Source: Lepidurus packardi
Taxonomy: Eukaryota > Arthropoda > Branchiopoda > Notostraca > Triopsidae
Assembly (NCBI GenBank): GCA_023053545.1
Contig: JAKZAN010000002.1
Span: 9,668,790 to 9,732,789, forward strand
Length of the DNA stretch: 64,000 nucleotides
Reading direction: 5' to 3'
Numbering within the stretch: position 1 is the first letter of the stretch; each line of letters opens with the position of its first letter. Both the position numbers and the translations under genes were made by a program. This document shows, piece after piece, positions 40,516 to 48,543 of this stretch. The notes below the pieces were generated by a model that saw only the letters and a list, made by a program, of their open reading frames with translations, was not told the DNA's origin and did no database searches.

Positions 40516-40663
40516 ACCCACTTCACTATTACCAATTGAAATAACAATTGAAGACCAAATAAGTTTATGATATTATAACAAATTGAGGGACCCAGTTCAC
40601 TATTACCAATTGAAATAACAATTGAAGACCAAATAAGTTTATGATATTATAACAAATTGAGGG
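40516..40663 (+). repeat. Recent 74-bp tandem duplication
   Basis: Copies at 40516-40589 and 40590-40663 differ at one base (acccac versus acccag). Such identity beside otherwise diverged non-coding DNA indicates a recent duplication or an assembly duplication. Confidence 0.9.
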
Positions 40664-41184
40664 ACGTTTTGGATTGCGTCCTGGTAACTCCGGACCTGTT
40701 CCTCGTGGAAAGTAAGCGGGTTTTTTTTTTTTAAATAATCGCTTGCTGACCAAGAGCGCATCTTGAACTTTCTTAACCATTCGTTTCGTGATTTTTTTTT
40801 TTATTATTAATGTGTTTCGCATGTGGAAAACTAATAAATAACTGAAAATTTTTTGGGTCGAAAAACTGTCAAATTTAGTTAGCATGTCATGAATAAAACG
40901 CGTTGTAGTATCTTGATTCGTACGACGTTATAAAACGCGTTTTATTGTCTTGGTGATATAGTTAATGTGTACGCCAATAAGAGTATATGTGTTAATATAA
41001 TGGGATTATGCAAATTGAATCTGAGAAGTATTACCATAATTGAAATCTTTACACTCCATAAATAAGACCACGTTGCTCTAACAAGAAACGGCAAAAAGTT
41101 CGCTGCAAATTGAAACCGCGACAACATTCGACCTTCGAAGTCCTGGTCCTATCTTGGAAGTCAATTAACTTTGCGAGGCTGAAA

Positions 41185-41198
41185 GCCATACGAAGTAT
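41185..41198 (+). repeat. Target-site duplication at the 3' side of the retrotransposon
   Basis: GCCATACGAAGTAT here is identical to 46127-46140 and the match ends exactly at 14 nt on both sides. The two copies bracket the retrotransposon reading frames with short flanks, as expected of target-primed insertion. Confidence 0.85.
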
Positions 41199-41287
41199 TA
41201 ATTTAAAGCCGGCGTAGGCTTGAAAGCCTGTTGCCAAACTATGTATTTGTCGTATCCTTGCAAGATATTATACTATAAAAACAGATA

Positions 41288-44200
41288 CTAATAACAGGGT
41301 TGGATGGATGGGGTGGGGGTCAAGAGAGAAGGGTGTAAGGGGGGTAGAAAAAGTACTGAAATGATTGGGTGAGCTTCTCGTCCTTGGCTGGTTGCTGAAT
41401 TGAAAGTCTGTTTGGCCTCGTTAAGGAAAAGTTTCACCGCTGGGAATAGTTTTGGGTCCATGAGAAAGTTCTGAGGTTTAAAGTGCAGTTTGAGGGAACT
41501 GTGGGCTCTAATCAACTTCGCTCTGCACTTGTTTAACCAACGACAATGTATAAAAACGTGGTGAAGGTCTTGGATAACCATTTCCGGGCATGGGCAAAGC
41601 TTAGTGGGCGAACGGCCAATTCTATACAAATAGCTCAATGTTGGGAAGTGCGTGGATCGGACCTGTATAATCGTTGCAATGGTATTTCTTGGTAGTCTTG
41701 AGTTGATGATTCCATGAAGAGATGGAACAGCATTCAAATCTTTTAAAGGGCTATTAGTTGATTCCCATCCATTTTGCCACGTTTTAATAAGCGCTTTTTT
41801 AATTTCTAGTAGGGCTTCTTTTTGGGTTGCGGGTGGGCTTGACCAGATTGCCCTGGCCAGGCATCTTGTCCTTTCTTCACAGGATGCATACATCTTGTGT
41901 CTCTGGGTTTCTACCTGTATTGGCCATTTCTGCCAGTTCTTATGCGCATAGTGTCGTAGAAGTGTCCATTTTAACTTTAAGTTTAATGGTAGGACGCCTG
42001 TATCAACCTCTAGGGCTATGGTTGGGGTTGAAGGAAGTGCTCCTGAAATTAGCAGAAGGCCTCTTCGGTATATTTGGGTGATAGGCCGAAGCCTGGTTTC
42101 CGAGGCATTGCACCAAGCTGGGTATCCATAGGTCAACTTTGAAACGATAGTTGCATGGAAGAGAGTGCGTACTTGGGAGCATGTGATGGACTTCGAAATT
42201 TTGATCAACCGGTGGATCCTCTGAAGGGTGTTATTACATTGAGCTGCTAGTAGGGAAATATGGCTTTGCCATGTGAGCCTGTTATCATAGATTACGCCCA
42301 GGTATCTCACTGCCTCCTTTGGGTAGATAGTTGTCGTTCCCCATATTAGCGGGGCAACCTCTTCTGTTCTTTTTCTTGAGAAGTGTATCAACTCGGTCTT
42401 GTCCCTGGAGAATTCTAGCTCAAACTTCCTTCCCCATTTTTCTAGTGAGCATAGATTGTTCGCTAAAAGTCTTGTGTTCCATTCGCTGGACGAACCCGAA
42501 GTGTGGAGGAGCAAATCATCGGCGAAGGCACCGACGTGAATTCGTTTCCGGTTTATTACACTTAGCGCCCCGTTGATATATAACAAAAAGATGATAGGTG
42601 ATATTGGAGATCCTTGCGGTACACCTTTTTTTATGGCATATGTTTGACTGTTTTCCGTTCCGTGTACGACGAATGCTCTCCTGTCTTGGAGGAAGCTCTG
42701 TATCCACTTGACAATCTGTGAGGGCACCTTTAGTTTCTTCATTTCGGCAACCAGTTTTTGATGTACTACGTTGTCAAATGCTCCTTTAATATCAAGTAGG
42801 AGGGCTGTTTGAACTTTGCCTCTGTCAAAGCTGTTTAGTACGGAGTTACTGAGTTCCATGAGGGCATCTGTTGTACCTCTCCCTGGTCTAAAACCCCATT
42901 GCATATCCGACAGCTTGTTGTTGTTTTCAAGGAAAGTTTGCAGTCTGGAAGCTACTGCTTTTTCAAGAATTTTTCCAAGAATAGGTAAGAGGGCGATTGG
43001 CCGGAAACTTTTTATTGAGCTGTAGTCCTTCTTGCCGGGTTTCGGTAAGGGCAGTACTTTCGCTATCTTCCACAAAGAGGGATAGTGACCAAAGGTGAGA
43101 GAGGCGTTAAAGATTTTGACCACGGTTGCAGAAATGGTCGTCCAAATTTCCTGAAGCACGATCGCTTGGATACCATCCATACCAGCGGCTTTTTTTGAAT
43201 GTAAGTTGTTCAAGATATTGGAAATTTCTTCTATAGTGAAGTCTGAGGAGATTTCACATTGGGTAGATCTCGTGAAATGATGCTTACAACGGGGACCTTG
43301 GTATGTTTTTGTTGGGGCGTCCCACATTTCTCCGACAATAAGGTGTTCAGCGATGAAATTGAGCCTAGCGACTGGGTTATCAAATGGCGTACCATCCTCT
43401 TGTTTAAGTTGCTGAACAAGTGACTTGCTGTTCTCGTTACGTAATGTACGATTAAGATTCCAGATGACCTTATTCTCGGTGGTAGCCATCTTGTCTGCCC
43501 AGTACTTGTCCCGACGCTCTCTAGTCTTGGTCCTGTAGTGATTTCTTGACGCTTTCCATAGGGTCTCTCTTCTTGTGCCTCCATAAATTCGATAAGCGCG
43601 TAGTGCTTTCGCCGCTTGTTTACGGAGTTCCGCTAGTTCTAAGTTCCACCAGGGATTATTCCGGTTTTTACTGGTAAAGGTGGGTATGTTTTGGTTCATA
43701 GCATTTTGTATGATAGTTGTCAGTTTATAAGCAGCTGCATCGATGTCCTGTGTGTTGGAGAGCTTTGTAAAGGAGTTTTTAGAGTTTTTTAGTCCCAAAG
43801 CCGTGTCATGGCGTGCTTTCTCCCAGTTGGCCTTTTGGTAGTGCCAGCTTTTGTTCGATACTTTGTTGGTGTTGTGTATGAGGTTTAGAGAAATCACTAT
43901 GGCTTTGTGGTCGGATTCGTTGTAGTATTTTGCTTCATCAAGGACGTGCCAGTCTGTGATTGCAGTTAATTGAGGGGAACACCACGTGAGATCGATTGTC
44001 GATTTATGTCCACGTTCGTTGTGGAAAGTTGGGACATTCCATTGGTTTATCAAGTCCCAGTGCTGTTCTGTAGCGAAGTCATATAGTTGTGTTCCCGATG
44101 AGTCTGGTGTTTTATCCTCCCACTGCCAATGATGAGCATTGAAATCTCCTGTGATGATTACTGGGTCCTGTTGATTGTACTTTCCCCAGGCTTCTTGAAG

Positions 44201-44530
44201 AAGCGACGTCGTGTTAACAGTATGTCTTCTGTAAATTGCGAGTAGGGATATTGCTCGGCCTTGTTGATTTCCCAGTCTGATTTTTGCGTACAGTTCCTTT
44301 ATTTCAATGACATGGAAAGGGCTGTCTGGCTTACGAAGGAGCATTACTCCCTCATAAGCAAGAGATGTTGTAATGACGTCAAAACCTAGGATGTGTGATT
44401 GAGTATAGTGCTGTGGTGGTTCTAGAACAATAACCAGGGTTATATCCTCACTGTTGGCCTCTCTTGCCACTTCGTTAAGTTGGGATGTACTTTTCCGGAT
44501 ATTCTGTACAATCAGTCGCACTATTCCCAT
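41288..44530 (-). CDS. Retrotransposon ORF2: AP-like endonuclease and reverse transcriptase, 1080 aa
   Basis: The N-terminal part is an exonuclease-endonuclease-phosphatase domain, with GDFN at residues 128-131, IDLT at 179-182 and SDH at 206-208; this family nicks the target DNA. The reverse transcriptase spans about residues 446-740: D580 with GAFDNV, GVPQGSPISP at 636-645 and the catalytic FADD at 669-672. A C-terminal C-x-C...H...C cluster lies near 978-997, as in related elements. No RNase H motifs are seen. The ATG lies three bases after the ORF1 stop and in the same frame. The reading frame is uninterrupted. Confidence 0.95.
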   Translation of the reverse strand: MGIVRLIVQNIRKSTSQLNEVAREANSEDITLVIVLEPPQHYTQSHILGFDVITTSLAYEGVMLLRKPDSPFHVIEIKELYAKIRLGNQQGRAISLLAIYRRHTVNTTSLLQEAWGKYNQQDPVIITGDFNAHHWQWEDKTPDSSGTQLYDFATEQHWDLINQWNVPTFHNERGHKSTIDLTWCSPQLTAITDWHVLDEAKYYNESDHKAIVISLNLIHNTNKVSNKSWHYQKANWEKARHDTALGLKNSKNSFTKLSNTQDIDAAAYKLTTIIQNAMNQNIPTFTSKNRNNPWWNLELAELRKQAAKALRAYRIYGGTRRETLWKASRNHYRTKTRERRDKYWADKMATTENKVIWNLNRTLRNENSKSLVQQLKQEDGTPFDNPVARLNFIAEHLIVGEMWDAPTKTYQGPRCKHHFTRSTQCEISSDFTIEEISNILNNLHSKKAAGMDGIQAIVLQEIWTTISATVVKIFNASLTFGHYPSLWKIAKVLPLPKPGKKDYSSIKSFRPIALLPILGKILEKAVASRLQTFLENNNKLSDMQWGFRPGRGTTDALMELSNSVLNSFDRGKVQTALLLDIKGAFDNVVHQKLVAEMKKLKVPSQIVKWIQSFLQDRRAFVVHGTENSQTYAIKKGVPQGSPISPIIFLLYINGALSVINRKRIHVGAFADDLLLHTSGSSSEWNTRLLANNLCSLEKWGRKFELEFSRDKTELIHFSRKRTEEVAPLIWGTTTIYPKEAVRYLGVIYDNRLTWQSHISLLAAQCNNTLQRIHRLIKISKSITCSQVRTLFHATIVSKLTYGYPAWCNASETRLRPITQIYRRGLLLISGALPSTPTIALEVDTGVLPLNLKLKWTLLRHYAHKNWQKWPIQVETQRHKMYASCEERTRCLARAIWSSPPATQKEALLEIKKALIKTWQNGWESTNSPLKDLNAVPSLHGIINSRLPRNTIATIIQVRSTHFPTLSYLYRIGRSPTKLCPCPEMVIQDLHHVFIHCRWLNKCRAKLIRAHSSLKLHFKPQNFLMDPKLFPAVKLFLNEAKQTFNSATSQGREAHPIISVLFLPPLHPSLLTPTPSIQPCY

Positions 44531-44533
44531 AAG

Positions 44534-45904
44534 CTACTTGCTCTTTGTCGCGGACTTCTTGTCCTTTGCTTCTACTTCCTTCAGTCGGGTAGGACAGTTT
44601 GAGTCAAAAGCGTAGTGTTGGTCTTTGCAATTTGCACATTTCTTCATTGCCTCTGTGCATTTCCTTGTGTCGTGGTTTTTGGCACATTTTCCGCAGGTTG
44701 GAGTCTTCTCGCGGCAAGACGCTGACATGTGGCCATAGGCTTGACAATTATAGCACTGAAGGATCTGGGGGTGTTTGACGTTTTCCACTTGTACTATGCG
44801 GTTGAAAGCAAAGATGGCTCCCACTTCTATCAACCGTTTCTTCTCTTCTTCTGATTTACAAGTATACTTGATGGAACCGTATGCTTTTTTTACATCCGGG
44901 TTTAGCCATTTCGCTTGATCCGCTTGGAAGACGACTTCCAGGTTTGAGTTTTTTTCGGAGATGTGTTTGCATATTTCTGGTAGACTCTCGTCCTTTGGTA
45001 GCTGGTGAATAATCATCGTCAGGTTTGGTTGCCTCTTTACTACCTTTACCGGACCCAAATTTGGCAATGTCGCCGATTCAAAAATGTTTTCAGAAGTTGT
45101 TTTTTCCTCTATACTCTTGTAGGTGAGTGCGAGTCTGTTCGTTCTGGTCTTTCCTACTAGGACAGGTTTCGGTGCTTTTGGGTATGCTTTGGACAGGTCA
45201 TCTTCGATTGTCTTCAGAAGATCTTTCCTGGGAATGACCGCGTTTCTCTTAGTCTCGTCTTCTTGCTGAATGAATAACGTTAGACCATCGTCGTCTTGAG
45301 CGCTTGAATCGTGGCTGGCAGGGGTGACACTTGGGGTGCTTGTCACCTTGATTGATGGTTTGGTTCTCTTCCTTTGGACAACTTGTGTCCAAGTGCTTGT
45401 TTGAGCCGGAGACGAGGAGACTTGGTTTGTGGCGTTAATTTGCGTAGTTGAGAAGGAAGGTTTCATGTGTTCTTCCTGTAGATCCTTGCGGAGTCCAATA
45501 ACTTCCGCTTTTAATGCCATGACTTCCTGGATTAGATTCTCGTTGCTCTCTTTAAGTGATCGAAGTGTCGACAGGATGACATCCATGGTAGATACTTGGG
45601 TTGGATCTTCGATTGAAAAACACCTTCTGCGATACGTCTGATCATTTGGGGGGGAGGGTAGGGGACGTTTCTGACCCAGAATTGGGTTTGCAGTCGCTTT
45701 TTTGTCACGACATGGTTTGCAGTTCTTGGCTGCAGGTTTGTCTTTTAGAAACAGGTCACCACAGGTTTGGCATTTCACTTGGGGTTGTGATGTGACTGTT
45801 GGGTTGGGCGAGTCTATTTCAATGTTTTCAAGCACACGGGAAGGGCCTGGTTGAGAAAACCGGATCCCCCCTTTAACGGGCGAGTTTTCAGGTGTCCTTA
45901 ACAT
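44534..45904 (-). CDS. Retrotransposon ORF1: Gag-like protein with zinc knuckles, 456 aa
   Basis: The frame starts at the ATG at 45904; nine upstream in-frame codons begin only with TTG. Three C-terminal zinc knuckles are present: residues 384-397 (CX2CX4HX4C), 404-416 (CX2CX3HX4C) and 423-437 (CX2CX3HX6C), the arrangement typical of Jockey-type ORF1 proteins that coat element RNA. An extra C45, C48, C62, C65 set could form a zinc ribbon. Residues about 125-155 are predicted by eye to be a coiled coil, suggesting self-association. The frame ends in TAG and is followed in the same frame by CTT and the ORF2 ATG. Confidence 0.93.
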   Translation of the reverse strand: MLRTPENSPVKGGIRFSQPGPSRVLENIEIDSPNPTVTSQPQVKCQTCGDLFLKDKPAAKNCKPCRDKKATANPILGQKRPLPSPPNDQTYRRRCFSIEDPTQVSTMDVILSTLRSLKESNENLIQEVMALKAEVIGLRKDLQEEHMKPSFSTTQINATNQVSSSPAQTSTWTQVVQRKRTKPSIKVTSTPSVTPASHDSSAQDDDGLTLFIQQEDETKRNAVIPRKDLLKTIEDDLSKAYPKAPKPVLVGKTRTNRLALTYKSIEEKTTSENIFESATLPNLGPVKVVKRQPNLTMIIHQLPKDESLPEICKHISEKNSNLEVVFQADQAKWLNPDVKKAYGSIKYTCKSEEEKKRLIEVGAIFAFNRIVQVENVKHPQILQCYNCQAYGHMSASCREKTPTCGKCAKNHDTRKCTEAMKKCANCKDQHYAFDSNCPTRLKEVEAKDKKSATKSK

Positions 45905-45954
45905 ATTGTCACTGGGCAAAGCCCAAAACAATCACTTAAGAGGTCCTCGTTCAT
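45898..45954 (-). CDS. Short upstream frame in the retrotransposon leader (18 codons)
   Basis: An ATG at 45954 in the 5' UTR opens an 18-codon frame whose TAA overlaps the ORF1 start in the string ATGTTAA. This arrangement could couple termination of the short frame to ORF1 initiation. There is no evidence that the peptide itself has a function. Confidence 0.3.
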   Translation of the reverse strand: MNEDLLSDCFGLCPVTIC

Positions 45955-46126
45955 GCACAAATATGCAAATAAACGTTATGAAAAATTCCACAAAGGTGCA
46001 ACAAGCACTTAACTAAACCTGGTAACGAGAACTACCTAAACAAAACTTTGGGTACACCAATAGAATTACAAAAACAGGAGCGCACTTCAAAAAACGACCG
46101 AGCTTCCCGCCAGTCTCAACGACCCC

Positions 46127-46140
46127 GCCATACGAAGTAT
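46127..46140 (+). repeat. Target-site duplication at the 5' side of the retrotransposon
   Basis: Identical to 41185-41198 (GCCATACGAAGTAT). The retrotransposon reads away from this copy on the minus strand. Confidence 0.85.
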
Positions 46141-47680
46141 AAGTAAGTACCAAGTCCAGTGTAAAACCAAAACCCACCGTAATTACTTGATCAAGGCAAG
46201 CCAAATATGTAACTACGGTGGGTTTGAACCCACCACAAGTACTCCACATGATCTTGGTCGGTATAATGACGGCAAACTCTTAAGTTCCATATGGTTCCGT
46301 TCTTGCGGAGTTAATATGCGACGTCTTCTTCAACCAAGAGAAAAAAGCTCCTCCCAAATCCATACATGAAAGCCTTCCATATAAAAGCTGAGGCTTTGTT
46401 GCTCCATATACCACACACTTCTTTCGTCTCTTCCTGGCAACAATAAGTGAACTGTGCATATCCCCTGAAAAAGTGCCCCAGACTTAATCTGAATACCAAA
46501 ACTTCCTTACCAGGTAACAAAAAGGGGTAATTTAATCCCCTTTTTCCAATCACAAACAAAAGCTAAGTACGGCAGTCCAAGTGCGTTTGTGTGCAGCCAA
46601 GGAATTACTTCCTTGCAAAAAAAAAAAACTTAAAAAGAAGGTATGTAGTTGGCAGTTCATCAAGGAACTTAATAGAATATGGTTAAATAAATCTCGGCAC
46701 CCTAAAAAGTACTTCTTAGCATTTTGTGTCACGATTTTCAACGTGTAGAACAAAAGAAAGACAGGTGAAGAATGTTCTTGATATGGCCATTAGTCTAATT
46801 GGCAGTTTTGCATAGTCCAGGCTTGCCAAAATGCGACCTTGCTTGCTTCTATATGCACTGGAATATTCGATTAAATCTCCCTGAAAAATTGCCAAACATT
46901 TGTCCACCACATTCGCGAATCTATTCCGACAACTCAGGAGTCTCTACGTGCAAACACCTGTCAGCGGCAGGGGCACAATGTAACCACGAAGCGGTTCCCA
47001 ATTGAATGCTAAAAAACAGGCTAAAAAACGAAGAGACTGCCGCATAAAGTTTTTGTGTCGTTTTTTCCGTCTCGTTTTTTCTTTTTTTCATACGCGTACA
47101 GCTACCGAAAAGGCCAACAAATGATTACCTGTCCATACAGCAGCCTGTATACTCGTATGTGAAAAATGCTACACACAAACACATGCACACGCAAGTCGTC
47201 GCGGTAGCTTCCGACATGGGGGGGCGCACAGAAGCAGAACAAGTTACGGTTTTTGCCCGTAGTAATGACGAGATAGATCACACATACGTTCTCAAACTAA
47301 GATCAAGCTAAAAAAGAGCCACTAGTCTCCCGCTGTTCTATTTTGATAGATTACGCAACGACACATGCTCTTATGCGTATTTCAGCGTTCTCTGAAGCAT
47401 TCCTTAACAGTTACGAGACGTGAGAGACATCCCAAGTCAGTCACAAAATAGAAGCAGAGACCTAAATTAGCTCATGCATACCACATGTTAACCTTCCTAA
47501 TCGTTCCGGAACGGAGAAGTAGAGCTTCTCCTTGTTTACGAGCATAAGAAGTCGGCTGAACCTAAGCTTCAAAAAAGATAACTTGTCAAAACAAAAAGAA
47601 AATCATCTTAGAACAATGACTTGCCTAGTCCTTCCGTTTCCCGCACTTATCTCCATTTTTTTCATTTTCAGCGCTTAAGA
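46141..47680. other. Intergenic stretch before the membrane-protein genes
   Basis: No gene is seen. It holds the overlapping hairpins at 46171-46234, a 9-bp hairpin at 46519-46545 and the upstream region of the gene at 47681. A TCAGTC initiator-like word at 47437-47442 lacks a convincing TATA box. A T-rich stretch followed by AG at 47671 could end a 5' UTR intron. Confidence 0.45.
46171..46234. repeat. Overlapping alternative hairpins
   Basis: aacccaccgtaattac (46171-46186) pairs with gtaactacggtgggtt (46209-46224) at 15 of 16 positions. The second arm can instead pair with the adjacent aacccacc (46227-46234) over a perfect 8-bp stem and 2-nt loop. GGTTTGAACCC resembles a tRNA B box, but no tRNA fold is seen. 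Confidence 0.5.
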
Positions 47681-48223
47681 ATGTCGCAAAACTGGAAATC
47701 CTTCGCGCTGATCTTGGTTGCGGTCTGTTTCGTGGACATTTGCCGTGCATCGACGTCTGAAGCTGCTGCGGAGGATCGCATCGACGGCCTAGGCAATGTA
47801 AAAGAACGGGAAAAACAGAATCATTAAATATTGAAAATTTTATTGTATTACATCAACGCTTTCTCTTGGGCAAATTTGTAGAACCCAAGGCCAGCGAATA
47901 AGCATGGAGGAGGCAGCAATTATGGAGGTAGTGAGTATGGAGCCCAAGAATACAGCAGTGGTGGTGGAATCTTGGACGGACTATTGGGTTTCAAGTCGGT
48001 GGTTCTCATCCTCACTTTGGCAGCTTTGATCGGAACCATCGCCTTACTTTTATTGGGAGGAGGGTCTTTTGTCACTCTCAATCTCGGGCGTAAGAAGCGT
48101 GATTTGGATGGACAAGAGAGCAGACAATCGTGGATGGACTTGCTTACCTCCGTGGTGCAGAGCAGTTTGGATGGCGGGATCCAAGGCGTCGTTCAAACCT
48201 TGGCAGATGCTTTGGATTCATAG
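47681..48223 (+). CDS. Small secretory or membrane protein, 152 aa, two exons
   Basis: Exons 47681-47797 and 47882-48223, joined in phase 0 through a GTAAAA donor and a TTGTAG acceptor; the stop is TAG. Residues 1-25 form a clear signal peptide (hydrophobic core, cleavage near CRA-S). A Gly/Tyr/Ser-rich stretch follows (about 47-70), then a hydrophobic membrane segment at about 78-98, a basic GRKKR site (108-112) that a proprotein convertase could cut, and an amphipathic C-terminal tail. It has no cysteine domain. The layout resembles the membrane exons at 55.6-59.3 kb, but here the frame ends normally without a donor. The family is not recognised and the function is unknown. Confidence 0.75.
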
Positions 48224-48418
48224 AATTAGCCGTCAGCCCTCCTTTTACTATGTGACTAACGACTTAAAAAATGAAGAGGACCTCGTTGCGTGAAAAAGAA
48301 GAACATCAAGAGAAATGGAAGCGGTGATTAAGAACGTGCTCGACATCCCAAATCCTGTGTAATTTATCACTATTTATTTCTTAATTTATTTGTACATTTG
48401 CACACCTGGAACTGTTAT

Positions 48419-48436
48419 CCCCCCCCCCCCCCCCCC
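48419..48436 (+). repeat. Poly(C) tract of 18 nt
   Basis: The run lies between the stop codon of the preceding gene and its probable poly(A) signal, so it would be in the 3' UTR. Its length is likely to be polymorphic or prone to sequencing error. Confidence 0.9.
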
Positions 48437-48537
48437 TACGGTTCATCTCTCCAGGCTCAGAAAAGGAACGAAAAGAACGTTTGTACAATACTAGTGGTTG
48501 TAAGTAACGCCGTTCAGGTCTTTTCATGCTGGACACA

Positions 48538-48543
48538 AATAAA
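48538..48543 (+). terminator. Poly(A) signal after the 152-aa protein gene
   Basis: Canonical AATAAA about 315 nt beyond the stop codon, followed by T- and G-rich sequence. Confidence 0.55.

Larger units (their letters stand above)
14124..41184. other. Gene-poor stretch of about 27 kb
   Basis: I see no exon chain, recognisable domain or RNA gene. The longest open frames (about 100-170 codons) have no family resemblance, and several begin at non-ATG codons. The stretch holds the tandem and inverted repeats listed separately, plus scattered homopolymers. It may contain distal regulatory DNA or 5' exons of the zinc-finger gene, but nothing in the sequence shows this. Confidence 0.5.
41199..46126 (-). 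mobile_element. Complete non-LTR retrotransposon (I superfamily, Jockey/R1-like)
   Basis: The element is 4928 bp, lies on the minus strand and is flanked by an exact 14-bp duplication. In element order it has a 222-nt 5' UTR starting GGGGTCG, ORF1 (nucleic-acid-binding), ORF2 (endonuclease and reverse transcriptase) and a short 3' UTR of about 89 nt ending in TTTAAATTA with no poly(A) tail. The 3' UTR contains a small hairpin (AGGCTT and AAGCCT around 2 nt). Both frames are open from start to stop, so the copy is probably young and may encode active proteins. The absence of an RNase H domain fits Jockey-type elements. Clade assignment is by family knowledge, not by a tree. Confidence 0.92.

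Noticed and set aside
41185-41198. loxP-like recombinase site, because of the word ATACGAAGTAT
   Set aside because: The word is only part of the 14-bp duplication. There is no second inverted 13-bp arm or spacer, and the target-site duplication explains it.
41827-43584. Frames within retrotransposon ORF2
   Set aside because: Shadows of the ORF2 coding sequence with no domain of their own.
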